A DNA stretch of 64,000 nucleotides, from NCBI GenBank assembly GCA_023078685.1, contig JALGAS010000006.1, forward strand, positions 1 through 64,000, in the 5' to 3' direction. Of the stretch, positions 54,650 to 63,594 are shown piece by piece (the stretch's first letter is position 1; each line of letters opens with the position of its first letter). Origin of the DNA: Neopestalotiopsis rosae (lineage: Eukaryota; Ascomycota; Sordariomycetes; Amphisphaeriales; Sporocadaceae). The notes beneath the pieces were generated by a model. It was not told the DNA's origin. It saw only the letters and a program-made list of their open reading frames with translations, and searched no databases. Both the position numbers and the translations under genes were made by a program.

Positions 54650-55145
54650 AAACCCCCATAGACTGAAGGTCCTCCACCACGAAGTGCTCGTGGCTATCCA
54701 AGGCAGGCAACAGACCATCCTCCTTGTCCAGCTCCTCCATTCCTCGCTGGAACAACTCGGACCCCTTCGCCTTCGCACGAGCACGGATCTTTCGGATACG
54801 AGATAACCGACCAGCAGCAGCGGCTAAAGAAGACTGAAGTTCTGCCATCTTCTCGTGAAGAGCCAGCAGATCATCACTAGCTTCCTCTTCCTCCTTCTCC
54901 AACTTCTGTTGCTGATCCAACACCTTTCGGAGAGAAGACGCTACCAGAACACCATCGCACTTCCGAGTCGGATGACGGATGCACTCCAGACATCGATTCG
55001 ACCTTTCCTCCGACATGACGCAAGTCGTCTTATTTTTCCAGCAAGGCGTGCAAGGCATATCGGCAGCACGACCGTTCTTTTTCACAAATTCCAAAAGGTT
55101 TAAGCGCTCGAGTGTTTTACGAGCAGGGACTGAAGGATCTGACAT
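54534..55145 (-). CDS. Antisense Zn2Cys6-like / coiled-coil protein of the Ty3/gypsy element (copy C)
   Basis: The 203-aa frame starts at the ATG at 55145 and is the same as in copies A and B. It keeps all six cysteines (C-x2-C-x6-C-x9-C-x2-C-x7-C), the charged helix and the acidic tail. It overlaps the chromodomain end of pol (54534-54649) on the opposite strand, so both proteins constrain those 116 bp. The 3' LTR begins 136 bp upstream of its ATG. It stays open although gag in the same copy is broken. That could mean it is needed, or only that the copy is young. Confidence 0.75.
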   Translation of the reverse strand: MSDPSVPARKTLERLNLLEFVKKNGRAADMPCTPCWKNKTTCVMSEERSNRCLECIRHPTRKCDGVLVASSLRKVLDQQQKLEKEEEEASDDLLALHEKMAELQSSLAAAAGRLSRIRKIRARAKAKGSELFQRGMEELDKEDGLLPALDSHEHFVVEDLQSMGVSNEVDWSSLGFGSDFVDLGPLVETGDTGQERRSPQHAS

Positions 55146-55266
55146 GATGAGCACCCATCACAAGGAAAGCAAGAAGGGAAGGATATGGAAGGGAACTTAA
55201 GGGACACGGCACAGATGGGGACGCGACCTACTTATGCGGCCTAAGTCTTTCGAGGACAAAAGACAT

Positions 55267-55277
55267 GGAGAAGGGAG
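55267..55277 (+). promoter_or_regulatory. Polypurine tract
   Basis: ggagaagggag, 4 bp before the 3' LTR, the expected position for the plus-strand primer of reverse transcription. The same tract precedes the 3' LTR in copies A and B. Confidence 0.7.
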
Positions 55278-55281
55278 CTGA

Positions 55282-55793
55282 TGTTACGAACATGCACCCT
55301 TGCAGAAGGACAAACAACTGTGTTGGCGCTTAAGAAGGTATGCTGCGGGGCAGTGACCACGGCCCTGGCCAAAAGACCCAGCCACCCCCGCCAGCTGTCA
55401 ACAAGTGTTGACAGGATCATGGCCTTGGCAATGATCCATTGGCATGGATCACAAGGATCATTGTGATCCATAAGATCCAAGAACAAAGGGGATCATACTT
55501 GTTGGTATGATCCAAGCAAACATCAGTGAGGGAATGAATGGATATATTAGGGAGGGATTTCCTACGGTTACATAGACAGTCATTACCTCAGTGATCAATC
55601 TAAGCATCTATCTTACCCATAGGTGAAGCATTCAATACGCTTTGACGACTACACTTGTGAATCATTTCAGGACCACCATCTTCAGTTACTCATTGCTCAG
55701 TTCAGTATCTTGGCTAGCGTTCCCTGTTAGCATAAACCCCCAACACCTCTTATACTCAGGTTTATTCTAGAAACCCGTAGTATAGTCGTTACA
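55282..55793 (+). repeat. 3' LTR of Ty3/gypsy copy C (512 bp)
   Basis: Identical by eye to the 5' LTR at 48117-48628, which indicates recent insertion. Confidence 0.95.
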
Positions 55794-55796
55794 TTT

Positions 55797-55879
55797 AGCT
55801 AGCGCATCCTATTAGCATAAACCTATTTAAATTTATACTCTAGGTTTATTTAAGAAACCCGACCGTATAATTCGTTATA
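55797..55879 (+). repeat. Truncated decayed LTR end abutting copy C
   Basis: agctagcgcatcctattagc ... gaccgtataattcgttata aligns with the last about 85 bp of the intact LTR and with the relic LTR at 15630-15718. It belongs to the older related family. Only its 3' end is present, and nothing matching its 5' part is found left of copy C. Confidence 0.7.
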
Positions 55880-56030
55880 TAAGCGTGGCGCTAACGCCAC
55901 AGCTAGATATTATTAGCGCAGCGCCGCTGCACTAAATTCTTGCTTTAGCAAGAATCAGTCTTTATAGCAATATATGGTATACTGACTACTACCTGACGTT
56001 CCATTGGTAAACTATTACAAATACCGAATA
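55880..56030 (+). repeat. Non-RIPed island with three perfect hairpins
   Basis: Normal composition between two AT-rich relics. Perfect stem-loops are GTGGCG-CTAA-CGCCAC (55885-55900), GCAGCG-C-CGCTGC (55918-55930) and TTCTTGC-TTTA-GCAAGAA (55937-55954). No open frame. It may be a transposon terminus or a small non-autonomous element; not identified. Confidence 0.5.
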
Positions 56031-56399
56031 TTAAAAAATTAATTCGAAAAATTTACCGAAAATATATAAAAAACGCATATTTAAAAAATTAGCTAATATT
56101 TAAATAATAATTTTTAAATATATTATACCGGAAATTAAATAATTAGCGCTAAATATATAAAAAAAAATATTTTTTAAATATTAAATAATTAATATTATAT
56201 ACGGGCTATTTTATTTTTAGCTTAAACGCTATTTATATTTTTTTATAATATTTAAAAATCGAATTATTTAATTAAATATAAAAAAAATAAAGCGTTAGCT
56301 TTAATATATTTTATTTAAGCAAAAAAAAATTTTTTTATAATATTATAATAAGGATTTTTAATTATAAAAAATTAATAATAAATTACCCGGGCTTATAAT
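56031..56399. repeat. AT-rich RIP relic right of Ty3/gypsy copy C
   Basis: Same extreme composition as 46114-48116 and no usable frame. Probably the right-hand part of the same old element. Confidence 0.55.
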
Positions 56400-56527
56400 T
56401 TATTAAAAAATATATTTAATATTATATAAATTAACCGCTATTCTTTTTCCTAAAGGGACGGGGGCAGGCTCTTATTATATATAGCCACGGTATGGGTCGC
56501 CACTAGCCATTTTATTTTAATATTATT
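56400..56527 (+). repeat. Right copy of the direct repeat of about 125 bp
   Basis: Direct repeat of 46118-46240. This copy keeps more G and C (acgggggcaggctc; tatgggtcgccactagcc), so it is less RIPed than the left one. Normal-composition DNA starts immediately after it. Confidence 0.65.
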
Positions 56528-56876
56528 CGTATTATGGAGAGTACGCGACCTAGACTCCTTTATTTGATTGTTTTACTCGGTTTCAACGGATTCAGAACTA
56601 ACTTCTCGCTTCAGTTTTCCAGGAAGAAATCACAAACACAATGCGCAACATTGGTGCGTCCACCATAGATCATCTCAAGCCAGACTTGGTTGGTCCTGCT
56701 GGGCCATGGGTAGGAAACAACCGCCCTCCCTATGCACCGGCGGTCATGTCGAGGCTGTAGCTTACATGCATGGTTGATTATAAAATAGAACCAGCTCTTT
56801 CGTATACCATGTAGTAAAACAATTTGATCTTGTTCCCTCACATTAATCCATAGTCTGCGCTGTTACACGTCTTGTT

Positions 56877-57585
56877 CTAAGACTGCTTTTCTCGCAACTC
56901 GACATAAGACTTGCAGAGTTCGATAACCGCGAACCATGCTCCTACAAAGGAGCACATGAGCCCGATCCACATGGAGACTCCTTGGAATGCCGTTGCTCTA
57001 GGATATTGCAGACTAGAGGCTAACGTCATAGGACCGGCTGCTGCAAAGAAGTATCTTAGGTAGTCTACCATATCATACATTGGAACCATCAGTGATAAGG
57101 CCACTTGGAGGATATGGGACAAGTTTGGACTTACAGTGAATCTCCCGCGTGTTCGATGCGTTGAACACACAAACAAGGGAACAAGCTGCCATCGACATGG
57201 AGATGGCAAAAAGTCCTGTGTCGGGTTAATAATTGCTGCCGTACAAGCTTTGACGTGAATAGTAATCAATACCTGACACTAGCAGTCCCCAGTAGGAGTT
57301 CCACCAGTCTTCCAAGATGTCCTCATTCACTGTGTTAAATAGTACGGAGCCTGCCTCCTGTCCGAAGATTTTGACATAGCTCTTGTAAGGAGCTTGATAA
57401 AGGTCATCGGATCGACCGAGATGCCATTTTCCTGCGACTTCGTCCGCAAACTCGGAAGTCGTGTCCAGTCTGGTGATGAGAGTGCTGGGAATGTAGGCAC
57501 GGACCGCATTCGGATTTGGCTGTTGTGGCAGTCTGCGAGGAGCGTCGAAGTTGAAAATTGGCAGGTGCATTGTCGGTGATGACAT
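56877..57585 (-). CDS. Small predicted membrane protein, function unknown (three exons)
   Basis: Exons 57273-57585, 57135-57215 and 56877-57064 sum to 582 nt and give an intact 193-aa protein from the ATG at 57585 (MSSPTMHLPIFNFD). Introns are 57 and 70 nt (GTATTG...CACAG; GTAAGT...GGTAG). The N-terminal half is soluble. Three hydrophobic segments follow: around the first exon junction (WGLLVSGLFAISMSM), FFAAAGPMTLASSL and WIGLMCSFVGAWFAVIEL. No family recognised. The exon model is supported by consistent phase and by the removal of in-frame stops; the start codon is less certain. Confidence 0.55.
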
Positions 57586-58577
57586 AGATCGTGGGGGCGC
57601 AGTAGAAAGTATTGGGTTCTGGCACAATGAATAATGATTGCGAAGTAGGATTGAAGCAAGTGTAGAAAGTCGATCTAGAAGTGAATTCCAAGTAAAACGA
57701 ATGAACGAGACATGGGTTGATCCGATCACGACCCATCATGACGAGGAAAATGGATAATAGGCCTCCAAGTCTATCGTGCTGCGCCCGCCTCTGCGGAGCT
57801 TACCAACGAACTGACAACTACGGCGCATAATCGTATCGTTTCAGGGGTCCCATGTCATGATGGCGTTCTTTTCTAGCCTTAGGCTAAACACGCGCTTGAG
57901 CTCGTAAAAGTCTTGTCGGCAACTCGGCACCGGCCAAGCATGAGCTTACATCAATTAAGCTTATACTCAGATACCTAGGTAGGTCCCCGACATAAGAAAT
58001 GTCAGAACATAACTCAACATGCGATGTGCGCGCGTGTAACTCTTGAATGGAAATGGATTTAATCTCAGTCCTGCCATAGCATCATACAAAGTGTAAAACT
58101 ATTGGAAAGAGTCAATATTTCGAATATACAGGGGCATAGTGGTACGTACATATCAACTATCTGGCCGCTCTCCTTCACAAGCTTAGCGTCCGGTCATTTT
58201 ATGGATACATAACGATCAATGTCATTCCTAGAGTTTGTCAGCCAAACAGGGAGCGCCATTTCTCATTGACAACTATGCTAAGTGGACTCATTGCTCGGTC
58301 TTGTTTCCGAAACGTCGAACTATACTGATACGCTTTTGTCAATCCCGATGGTAGACTGCTGCGCCGCCGGTGAAGCGACCATTTCAATCATGTCAACATC
58401 GGCCAACATTCATGACAGAATGGACGATTGGCACGGAGAGGGGCACGCGTGTACCTGAATCCACATGAATGGATGCATATAAGATCGCGTCGTTTTGTAA
58501 TCCTTGAAATTTCCCAAGCAGACATTCACATTCCCGATTCCATTTCTTCTTCAGCCATTATTAAATCTGCAAAGAGA
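57586..58577. other. Divergent intergenic region, nothing recognised
   Basis: Lies between the small membrane protein gene (-) and the small secreted protein gene (+) and presumably carries both promoters. No other feature seen. Confidence 0.45.
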
Positions 58578-58979
58578 ATGCAGTTCACTAATACCTTTGT
58601 GAAGCTGCTTACGCTGTCTGCCGCGGCTCTCGCGCATCCTGCCGCAGAGCAAGGCACCGACCTGGTTCTCTCCGACAAGGAGGGAGTCAAGTCAATGGGA
58701 ATGCATGTTGAGCACCGTGCCGCAGTCGAAGTCCGTGATGATTACAGTACTGTCGCCACTGTTATTGAAACGATCGGTACCATTAGAGAAGAGCTCTGCT
58801 TGATCACTTTTGGGTACTACACTGGCCGATTTGTATGCAATAACATGGGCTGGAACGACTGCGACGCTGTTGCGGGAGCCGTTGCCGCAGCGTCCTACGG
58901 CATCACGCTGATTGCTCAGCGCGCGTCTGGAGCCAGAGCCGTGCGACCGGAAAGTTGCTTCGTGGCAAAGTGGTCGTGA
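58578..58979 (+). CDS. Small secreted protein, four cysteines
   Basis: 133 aa from the ATG at 58578. The signal peptide is clear (MQFTNTFVKLLTLSAAALA, then HPAAEQ). A short pro-like region follows, then a compact domain with four Cys (ELCLITFGYY, RFVCNNMGW, NDCDAVAG, ESCFVAKWS) and an Ala-rich helix (AGAVAAASYGITLIAQR). Small size, secretion and paired cysteines resemble effector-type or antimicrobial secreted proteins of ascomycetes, but no family is recognised. The in-frame extension upstream of this ATG is probably 5' UTR. Single exon. Confidence 0.65.
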   Translation: MQFTNTFVKLLTLSAAALAHPAAEQGTDLVLSDKEGVKSMGMHVEHRAAVEVRDDYSTVATVIETIGTIREELCLITFGYYTGRFVCNNMGWNDCDAVAGAVAAASYGITLIAQRASGARAVRPESCFVAKWS

Positions 58980-59345
58980 AGTACCTACACAACAAAGTAT
59001 TAGAGGACAAAAGGTATCAGAAAAACGTGTTCGTTTTTAACAGAACCATTTCTGGATAAGTAATCGCAATTTGCCTCCGCTCTTTAATAACAAGATGATC
59101 AGTTTATTGGGATCTCTGTAATACTTCTCCCTTTTTCTGCAATTTTTTCCTGTCGAATCAATCTTTTGAGGGTGTGAGGATTGGAGAATTCCGAGCGAAC
59201 CTGTGGTTTTAGTGCAGCGTATTCCTGTTAGCATCAAGTCGCATCAAAGATTTTCGGGCAGCAAGTCGAGGGCGCCGCTAGGCTATTGCGTTAGCGTACA
59301 TACAATATAATGGTCGATAATGGTTAAATGTTTCATCCAGTCATA
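58980..59345. other. Intergenic region upstream of the tRNA gene
   Basis: No gene recognised. Probably the 3' UTR of the secreted protein gene and the 5' flank of the tRNA gene. Confidence 0.45.
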
Positions 59346-59416
59346 GCACTAGTGGTTTAGTGGTAAAATCCATCGTTGCCATCGATGGGCCCCGCGTTCG
59401 ATTCGCGGCTAGTGCA
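59346..59416 (+). tRNA. tRNA-Gly (anticodon GCC)
   Basis: 71-nt cloverleaf without intron. The acceptor stem GCACTAG/CTAGTGC is perfect. The D arm is ggtttagtggtaaaatcc. The anticodon arm is CATCG-TTGCCAT-CGATG with anticodon GCC at 59378-59380. The T arm is ccgcgTTCGATTcgcgg with a good B box. The discriminator base is A. Confidence 0.95.
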
Positions 59417-59424
59417 ACTCTCTC

Positions 59425-59429
59425 TTTTT
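59425..59429 (+). terminator. RNA polymerase III terminator of tRNA-Gly
   Basis: A run of five T begins 9 bp after the mature tRNA end, the usual Pol III stop signal. Confidence 0.75.
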
Positions 59430-59704
59430 GACTTTTTATTCCCGGGCTCCAGACTTGAAAGAGCAAGTCGACCATGCTTTTCTCACATTTTGTCTGTCGG
59501 GGGCATCCAGTTCCCTGGTCAAAATGCCAAGCCCGATGCACGCGCTGTGCCGCATAGAAGTTATGCGCATGCATTCCATGGCTAGTGCTTATATGAGAAG
59601 TACTCATATACCGAAATCATATAAAATTCGTCGTGTCTTTCTATGGTCAATTGATATATCATGAATGGAAACTTGTTTTTGGTCTTGCCTGCTATGCGAC
59701 TTTA

Positions 59705-61805
59705 ATGCCCATCATGTCTTCTTCAGTGACATCAATTGAACCCGCCAGATACGCCGTTGAACCGACTCTATTGTCGACGGCACCCGACACGCATCAGCAT
59801 GGGCCAGCAGTTGTCTTACGAGCCTCTCAGGCCGTCACTGAACAGATTGACAACGACGCTACTTCAGATACTGTTGAACAAAGGGGCCAAGGCCTTGCAG
59901 AATCGCTCTCAGGGTTGAGCATTACCTTGACAATGACTTCGCTCTGTCTGTCCGTCACCCTCTCGGCCTTGGACATGACCATAGTAACCACGGCAGTGCC
60001 GTCCATCGTGGCGTCGCTAAAGTCCAGCGCGGGCTACGTCTGGGTGGGCTCTGCCTTCATTTTGGGCTTCACCGCAGTGACGCCCATCTGGGGCTCGGTC
60101 GCGGACCTCTGGGGCCGGCGGCCCATCATCCTGATTGCCCTTGCCGTCTTCCTGGTCGGTAGCCTCCTGTGCGCGCTCGCGCCGCACATGGACGCTCTGA
60201 TTGCCGGTCGGGCCGTACAGGGTATCGGTGCTTCGGGAATGGGCGTCATGGTCAATACCATTATCTGCGACATGTTTTCGCTTCGAGACCGTGGTTTGTG
60301 GGTGCCCAATTGACAATATGCTTCCAAAACTTCTGCACAAAATTCTCGAATGGCCGTCGACTTGCACACTTGCCACGATATTTCCTAAGGCCAATGTCAA
60401 GATTGAAGAGCTGACCCATTTCAAATGCTAGATACCTTGCCATTACGTCGGTGATTTGGGCTATTGGGAGTGCCCTTGGCCCAGTACTGGGTGGCGTAAT
60501 CACGACCCGATTGAAGTAAGTCCCAAAGCATGACGTTGATCCCCAGACTCACTCACTGAGCTTTTCATGTTTGACATATAGTTGGCGATGGTGTTTCTGG
60601 ATTAACCGTAAGTCTTTGTTTTTAGAACATTGCCATCGTTGTTTCGCTAATCTCATATGATGCGATCATAGTACCCTTGGGTGCAGTGGTCTTTGTCGTA
60701 CTGCTCTTTTTTCTCAGAGTACCTTCGCCGAACACCTCCATGGTAGCTGGTCTCAAAGCAATTGATTGGACCGGCAGCGCATTCTGCGTGGGCGGAGCGC
60801 TAATGGTATTGCTTGGCCTCGACTTTGGCGATGAGACCTATCCCTGGTCCTCGGCCGCAGTCATCTGCCTCATTGTCTTTGGCGTCGCTGCGATTGGCAT
60901 CTTCCTGTTCAACGAGTGGAAGTTTGCCGCCAACCCCATCATACCTCTGCGCCTGCTCTCCAGCTGGCCCAAGGTCTCGGCGTACGGCGTCTTTTCCCTC
61001 AACGCCTACGTGCTTATCGGCTTCACCTACTACTTGCCCCTGTACTCGCAGTCGGTGCTGGGCGCGGACGCCCTGGCGTCGGGACTGCATCTCCTCCCGC
61101 TAATCGTGTCCTGCTCCCTGTCCGCGGCCTGCGCCGGCGTCTTCATCCAGCGGACGGGCACGTACCGCCCGCTCATGTACGCGGGCCAGGTGCTCTTGAC
61201 CCTCGGATCGGGACTCTTTATCAATCTCGAGTTTGAAAAGAACATCAAGAAGCTCGTCATCTTTGAGATCCTGGCCGGCGTCGGCGTCGGCCTCAACATT
61301 GAGGCGCCCGTCATTGCGGCCCAGGCATCTACCACGGTGCGCGACACGGCGGCTGTGGTTGCCACCATGGGATTCATGCGCTCCGTTGCCACGGCTGTAT
61401 CGATAGTGTCGGGCGGTGTCATATTTCAAAACGTGATGCGGTGTGAGATTTCGAATCTAGCCAATCAACTTAGCCAGCAAACCGCGAGTCAGTTTGCCGG
61501 TGAGAATGCTTCTGCAAGTGTCGAGAGCATTGCGACTCTGCCGGGTGATCAGCAAGTTTTAATCAGACGATCATACTTTAAAGCAGTGCAGACTGTCTGG
61601 ATCATGGTGGGTTCAGATCTACCTCAATTCATGGACCGTTTGATTCCGTAAACACAAAATCTTGACTGATCTTGTCTAGTACATCGCAATTGCAGTTCTT
61701 TCGTCGGTGTTGACGCTTTTTGTAGGAGATCACCACCTTAGTAAAGAGAGGAGTGAAGTTGTTCTCGGAGTCGACCGAGAGGAGCCGAGGACTGAGGCCT
61801 CCTAG
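59705..61805 (+). CDS. MFS drug-efflux-type transporter, 14-TM DHA2 family (five exons)
   Basis: Exons 59705-60297, 60432-60515, 60582-60607, 60672-61606 and 61680-61805 give an intact 587-aa protein. Introns are 134, 66, 64 and 73 nt, including a 26-nt micro-exon 3 encoding part of WRWCFWIN. DHA2 features: LDMTIVTTAVPSIV in TM1, GSVADLWGRRPI (motif A), GRAVQGIGASG, ALGPVLGGVI (motif C) and about 14 hydrophobic segments after a hydrophilic N-terminus. Such proteins export toxins, drugs or secondary metabolites by proton antiport. The neighbouring beta-propeller relic of a biosynthetic type fits a metabolite role (inference). A second possible start is the Met three codons further on. Confidence 0.9.
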
Positions 61806-62244
61806 TTTTAACGGGGTGCAGGCTTATTTGGATAGCCCCGGCTAAGCCCTGGGAGACCTATATGTCTATCTGGACGCTATGTCGTTGATAAGTGTGCTAT
61901 GGTATACCCAGTTGTATGATATCCGTCACCCACAGTCGGACAAGACCTGAGTCAATAATGGTGTTACCTGAAGGAAGCCGTTGTAGTTATGATACCGTTA
62001 CGGTATGAAACAGTCTAGGCGTGGCCGACTTGCAGAGAACATTAGCCAGCTTGTAGCTGGGAGCTTACCTGTAGTTTAGTTTGGAGGCTTATGCTGAGAA
62101 CATGTAACGGGCTAGTGAACGTAACATAATTGACTTCTAATATATTCAATTAAATTCAATGAAAACAAATGTAGAACAAAAAGGGACAGGGCTGTTATAT
62201 TATGTCGGACTGTCTGCTCTTCGATTCTCTCATAAGAGGCCGTA
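61806..62244. other. Convergent intergenic region, nothing recognised
   Basis: 3' flanks of the transporter (+) and the unrecognised fragment (-). No supported feature. Confidence 0.4.
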
Positions 62245-62875
62245 TCAAGGCTCGATCCACTGCATATAACTCTTCAGCTCAGTCATGTCGGACTCGAGGA
62301 AAATTGTCGCAAGGGGACTCCTTGCATCAGTGACGGCATCAAGCCCAAGCTCTTGCAGCCCTTCAGCCCTGATGATGACAGCTGACCAGTCACCGACTGA
62401 TGCTAGCGCAATAGTGAAGACAAGGAATCCTCTCGACCGAACGTACTGCGACAGTTGAGCTTTGATTTCATCCGTGAACGCATTAGAAACACCGTCGAGC
62501 TTGCTTGCGAGCACAGGTACAGTCCAACATCTAAGTGTGGATTCACCCGTAGCTCGAGCCGGTAGAAGGTTAGAGTCATCTTCAAACCAGTCGAAGATAT
62601 TCTTCGCTTCCGGCATTCCTGCCGTGCCGAGTTCTTTTAAGGACCCGCTGACAAAGCCTAGGTACTGCGGGCCCCACCACTGGCTTGATTTTCAAGTCAG
62701 TCCTGTACCGTGCATGAAAGCTTGTCCAATTCAACGGATTCTTATACCTCCACTCTGAAGTAGAATGATACTCAACGATTCTTTGATGCATTTCCTCCAA
62801 GGTGTTCTTGTATATTTCCAATGCGACAACGAAGACGGCTGCTTTACGACCTGACGCGCCCAGGAACTAGTGTTG
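62245..62875 (-). pseudogene. 3' fragment of an unrecognised gene, joined to the beta-propeller gene
   Basis: After the beta-propeller sequence breaks off, another frame reads GRKAAVFVVALEIYKNTLEE ... WRYKNPLNWTSFHARYRTDL. A shift then leads to SQWWGPQYLGFVSGSLKEL and on to a stop at 62245 (ending ELKSYMQWIEP). It looks like the C-terminal part of a real enzyme, about 200 aa, with one frame change at about 62690. I could not name the family. It has no start codon of its own. Confidence 0.4.
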
Positions 62876-63594
62876 CCTGCTGTAGTAGAGAGTGTAGATA
62901 GTATAGTGGTATTTCCAGCCATGCTGCCGTCCTGAGTAAGAGGGATTCGACCAAACAAGCCTCGCGCGCTGTTTGTAAAGTACAAAGCAGAGTTCCAAAT
63001 TTGAATTCCGTTGACACCAAGTGGGACGTTACCCGTATCTATCGGTGTCAAGGCTGTATCAGAAAGTGCCACGTCTACATCACCCGCGTGAGTATTGATT
63101 CGGTATATGCAGCCATTTTCAGAATCAGCGGCGAGAGCAATGTGCGGGTTCCATGGCAGAAGAGCTATACCATTTATAGACGTGCTGTCGGGAATCGAAG
63201 CAATCGCTTCGATGGCAGGCATGGAGGAGCTCAAAGATACTTTGAATATCTTTGCAGACCCTGGCTCAAGTCGGAAGTCGGTCAAATTGCCTCCAGCAAC
63301 GGCGAATATGTTTGGAGCCAACTCCACGATGCCAAACAGGGCATCGACCCCGGGAAGCTGACCGACAAGAAACGGTTCAGGGTCATTGCTAGCAGGATCC
63401 AGCATGTACAAACGCCCCTCGAAGCTGGTAATCATGAGCTTTCCGTCGAAGGAGTTGACGGCAATATTCTCCAAAGTCGTGTTTGCATCAAACTTGTACA
63501 GCTGACGTGCTTCGGGAGCCAATTGTTGATATGCTGAGGACATGAGTGCGCTTGTAGCACAAAAGAGAGCTCTTATGATGTTTGAACGCCGCAT
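62876..63594 (-). pseudogene. SMP-30/gluconolactonase-like beta-propeller, truncated
   Basis: Start at the ATG at 63594, with a possible signal peptide (MRRSNIIRALFCATSALMSSA). About 240 aa of a six-bladed beta-propeller follow: LYKFDANTTLENIAVNSFDG, LYMLDPASNDPEPFLV, VDALFGIVELAPNIFAVAGG, SINGIALLPWNPHIALAADS and GVNGIQIWNSALYFTNSA. Close relatives in fungi occur in secondary-metabolite clusters, including hetero-Diels-Alderases of tropolone-sesquiterpene pathways (family knowledge recalled, not checked). The last blades are missing; similarity stops near TTAGNT and the frame then runs into unrelated sequence. Confidence 0.6.

Larger units (their letters stand above)
48117..55793 (+). mobile_element. 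Full-length Ty3/gypsy chromovirus, copy C (gag broken)
   Basis: 7677 bp: 5' LTR 48117-48628, primer site 48631-48639, gag 48688-51181, pol to 54649, antisense gene 54534-55145, polypurine tract 55267-55277 and 3' LTR 55282-55793. It is nearly identical to copy B apart from three short indels: CT lost at about 49832-49840, A gained at 51206-51209 and AAG gained at about 52818-52829. Flanks (gctgg and tttag) do not form a target-site duplication. Confidence 0.95.
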
